A stretch of 6,507 nt of DNA, taken from NCBI GenBank assembly GCA_038318085.1, contig JBBQBV010000184.1:1-6507 (forward strand), given 5' to 3'. The position numbers and the translations under genes are program-made. Of the stretch, positions 5,549 through 6,507 are shown in pieces; position 1 is the stretch's first letter; every line of letters begins with the position of its first letter. The notes under the pieces are model-generated. The model was given only the letters and a program-made list of their open reading frames with translations. It was not told where the DNA came from and ran no database searches. The stretch is from DATLGB01 sp038318085. GTDB lineage: Bacteria; Actinomycetota; Thermoleophilia; Solirubrobacterales; Solirubrobacteraceae.

Positions 5549-6507
5549 GTGCGCGCCAGCGTCGTCATCCCCACGCTGAACCGGGCGAAGAGCCTGCACG
5601 ACACGCTCGACGGATTGCGGCGTCAGACGTTTGCGCGCTTCGAGGTGATCGTGGTAAACGGACCCTCCACCGACGGGACGCGCGAGCTGGTCGCCGGCCT
5701 CGCCGACGTCCGCGCCGTCGAGAACCCCGAGCGCAACCTGTCGCGGTCGCGCAACCTGGGTCTCGCCGCCGCGGCCGGTGACGTCGTCGCGTTCATCGAC
5801 GACGACGCGGTGCCCGAGCCGCGCTGGCTCGAGCAGCTCGTGGCGCCCCTGGAGGCCGACCCCCGCCTCGCCGCCACCGGGGGGCTCGTGCTCGACCACA
5901 GCGGGACGCGGGTGCAGTGGCGCCACCTGGTCAGCTCGCGCGCCGGAGAGCAGGACTTCGGCCAGGTGCGGCCGCTGGACCGGTTCGTGGCGCCCGGCGC
6001 GGATCCGTTTCTCTACGTCGCGGGAGGATGCAGCGCGTTCCGCCGCGAGGCACTCGTGCAGATCGGCGGCTTCGACGAGGAGATCGAATACAACTTCGAC
6101 GAGACCGAGGCGTGCCTGCGCCTGCTCGACGCCGGCTGGAGGCTCGAGTCGCTCGACGCGGCGATCGTCCACCACCGCTTCCTGCCCTCGCACCAGCGCT
6201 CGACCGTCGCCTTCACCGACCCGTACTTCGAGGTCAAGAACCGTGTCTACTTCGGCCTGGCCAACGGCACGGCCAGGCGCGGGTCCGGAGAGGTGCTGGC
6301 GAGCCTCAACCTCTTCCTCAGCCGGCTCAAGGCCGGTGCGCGCGACGCCGCCGCGCACGGCCGCCTCGATCCGGCGGACCTCGCTCGCTACCTCGGCCGG
6401 GCCGACGCCGGATTTCATCTCGGCCTTCAGCGCGGCCTGCGCGCGCGCCGGCGCGGCGTCGCCGTGCCCGCGCCGGACCCGTCGGCGTTCGTGGCCTACC
6501 GCAGCGC
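5549..6507 (+). CDS. Glycosyltransferase family 2 (GT-A fold), 3' end beyond window
   Basis: An open frame of 319 complete codons with no stop before the window edge. It starts with the classic GT2 N-terminus (RASVVIPTLNRAKSLHDTL). Next come VNGPSTDGT (residues 36-44), the NLSRSRNLGLAAAAGDVVAF helix region (63-82) and the metal-binding DDD motif FIDDDAVPEPRW (82-93). The acceptor side has VAGGCSAFRREAL (157-169), GGFDEEI (173-179) and an FDETE segment (183-187) matching the catalytic acidic pair. The enzyme would transfer a sugar from a nucleotide donor at the cytoplasmic membrane face; rhamnosyl- or similar transferases are typical relatives, but specificity cannot be read. GTG 5549 is the only usual start between the upstream in-frame TGA at 5522 and the motif. 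The tail from about 245 (arginine/alanine-rich) is less conserved. It is divergent from the glycan exporter, implying a shared surface-polysaccharide locus. Confidence 0.93.
   Translation, partial: MRASVVIPTLNRAKSLHDTLDGLRRQTFARFEVIVVNGPSTDGTRELVAGLADVRAVENPERNLSRSRNLGLAAAAGDVVAFIDDDAVPEPRWLEQLVAPLEADPRLAATGGLVLDHSGTRVQWRHLVSSRAGEQDFGQVRPLDRFVAPGADPFLYVAGGCSAFRREALVQIGGFDEEIEYNFDETEACLRLLDAGWRLESLDAAIVHHRFLPSHQRSTVAFTDPYFEVKNRVYFGLANGTARRGSGEVLASLNLFLSRLKAGARDAAAHGRLDPADLARYLGRADAGFHLGLQRGLRARRRGVAVPAPDPSAFVAYRS

Noticed and set aside
4782..5579. A 265-codon plus-strand frame opposite the ATPase
   Set aside because: Low-complexity His/Glu/Val/Leu-rich antisense reading of the Walker-motif gene.
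3424..5604. A 726-codon minus-strand frame suggesting a fused long protein ending in the permease
   Set aside because: Its first two thirds are an out-of-frame, arginine-rich reading of the ATPase gene. The real permease begins at GTG 4284, overlapping the ATPase stop.
5519..6418. A 299-codon minus-strand frame at the right end
   Set aside because: It lies antisense to a clear GT2 glycosyltransferase, which has intact motifs but no stop inside the window. The minus frame resembles no family.

Overview
The window is GC-rich with a strong preference for G or C at third codon positions, uses GTG starts, and has genes packed with 1-4 base overlaps. This fits a high-GC bacterium, most plausibly an actinobacterium. 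A Thermoleophilia/Solirubrobacterales-type soil lineage is a guess from overall style, not something the sequence proves. I see no tRNA, rRNA, CRISPR array or insertion sequence.

Layout from left to right. (1) The 3' end of a GT-B, GT4-like glycosyltransferase (+) enters from the left edge. (2) A 344-bp non-coding stretch follows, holding two adjacent GC-rich hairpins. (3) A PAS-GAF-GGDEF diguanylate cyclase lies on the minus strand, with intact catalytic and product-inhibition motifs. (4) A 444-bp stretch upstream of the cyclase carries what looks like a short, frameshifted plus-strand gene. (5) A small YccF-family membrane protein (+) comes next. (6) A tight minus-strand operon follows: Wzt-like ABC ATPase with a C-terminal sugar-recognition domain, then Wzm-like ABC-2 permease, then a YciH/SUI1-type translation factor. 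Its junctions overlap by 4 bases (GTGA) and 1 base (TGATG). (7) Divergent from that operon, across only 26 bp, a GT2 glycosyltransferase (+) runs off the right edge.

The two ends suggest a cell-surface polysaccharide locus. The GT4 and GT2 enzymes would build a glycan, and the Wzm/Wzt pair would move a finished, lipid-linked chain across the membrane after Wzt recognises it. The diguanylate cyclase may tie surface glycan production to c-di-GMP, but nothing in the window shows a direct link. The translation factor at the end of the exporter operon looks like a housekeeping passenger, or a gene whose expression is coupled to the exporter.

Nothing here is clearly a new biological system. The items most worth a second look are the frame switch in the 2224-2567 region, the exporter/translation-factor coupling, and the very short divergent promoter region that suggests leaderless transcripts.
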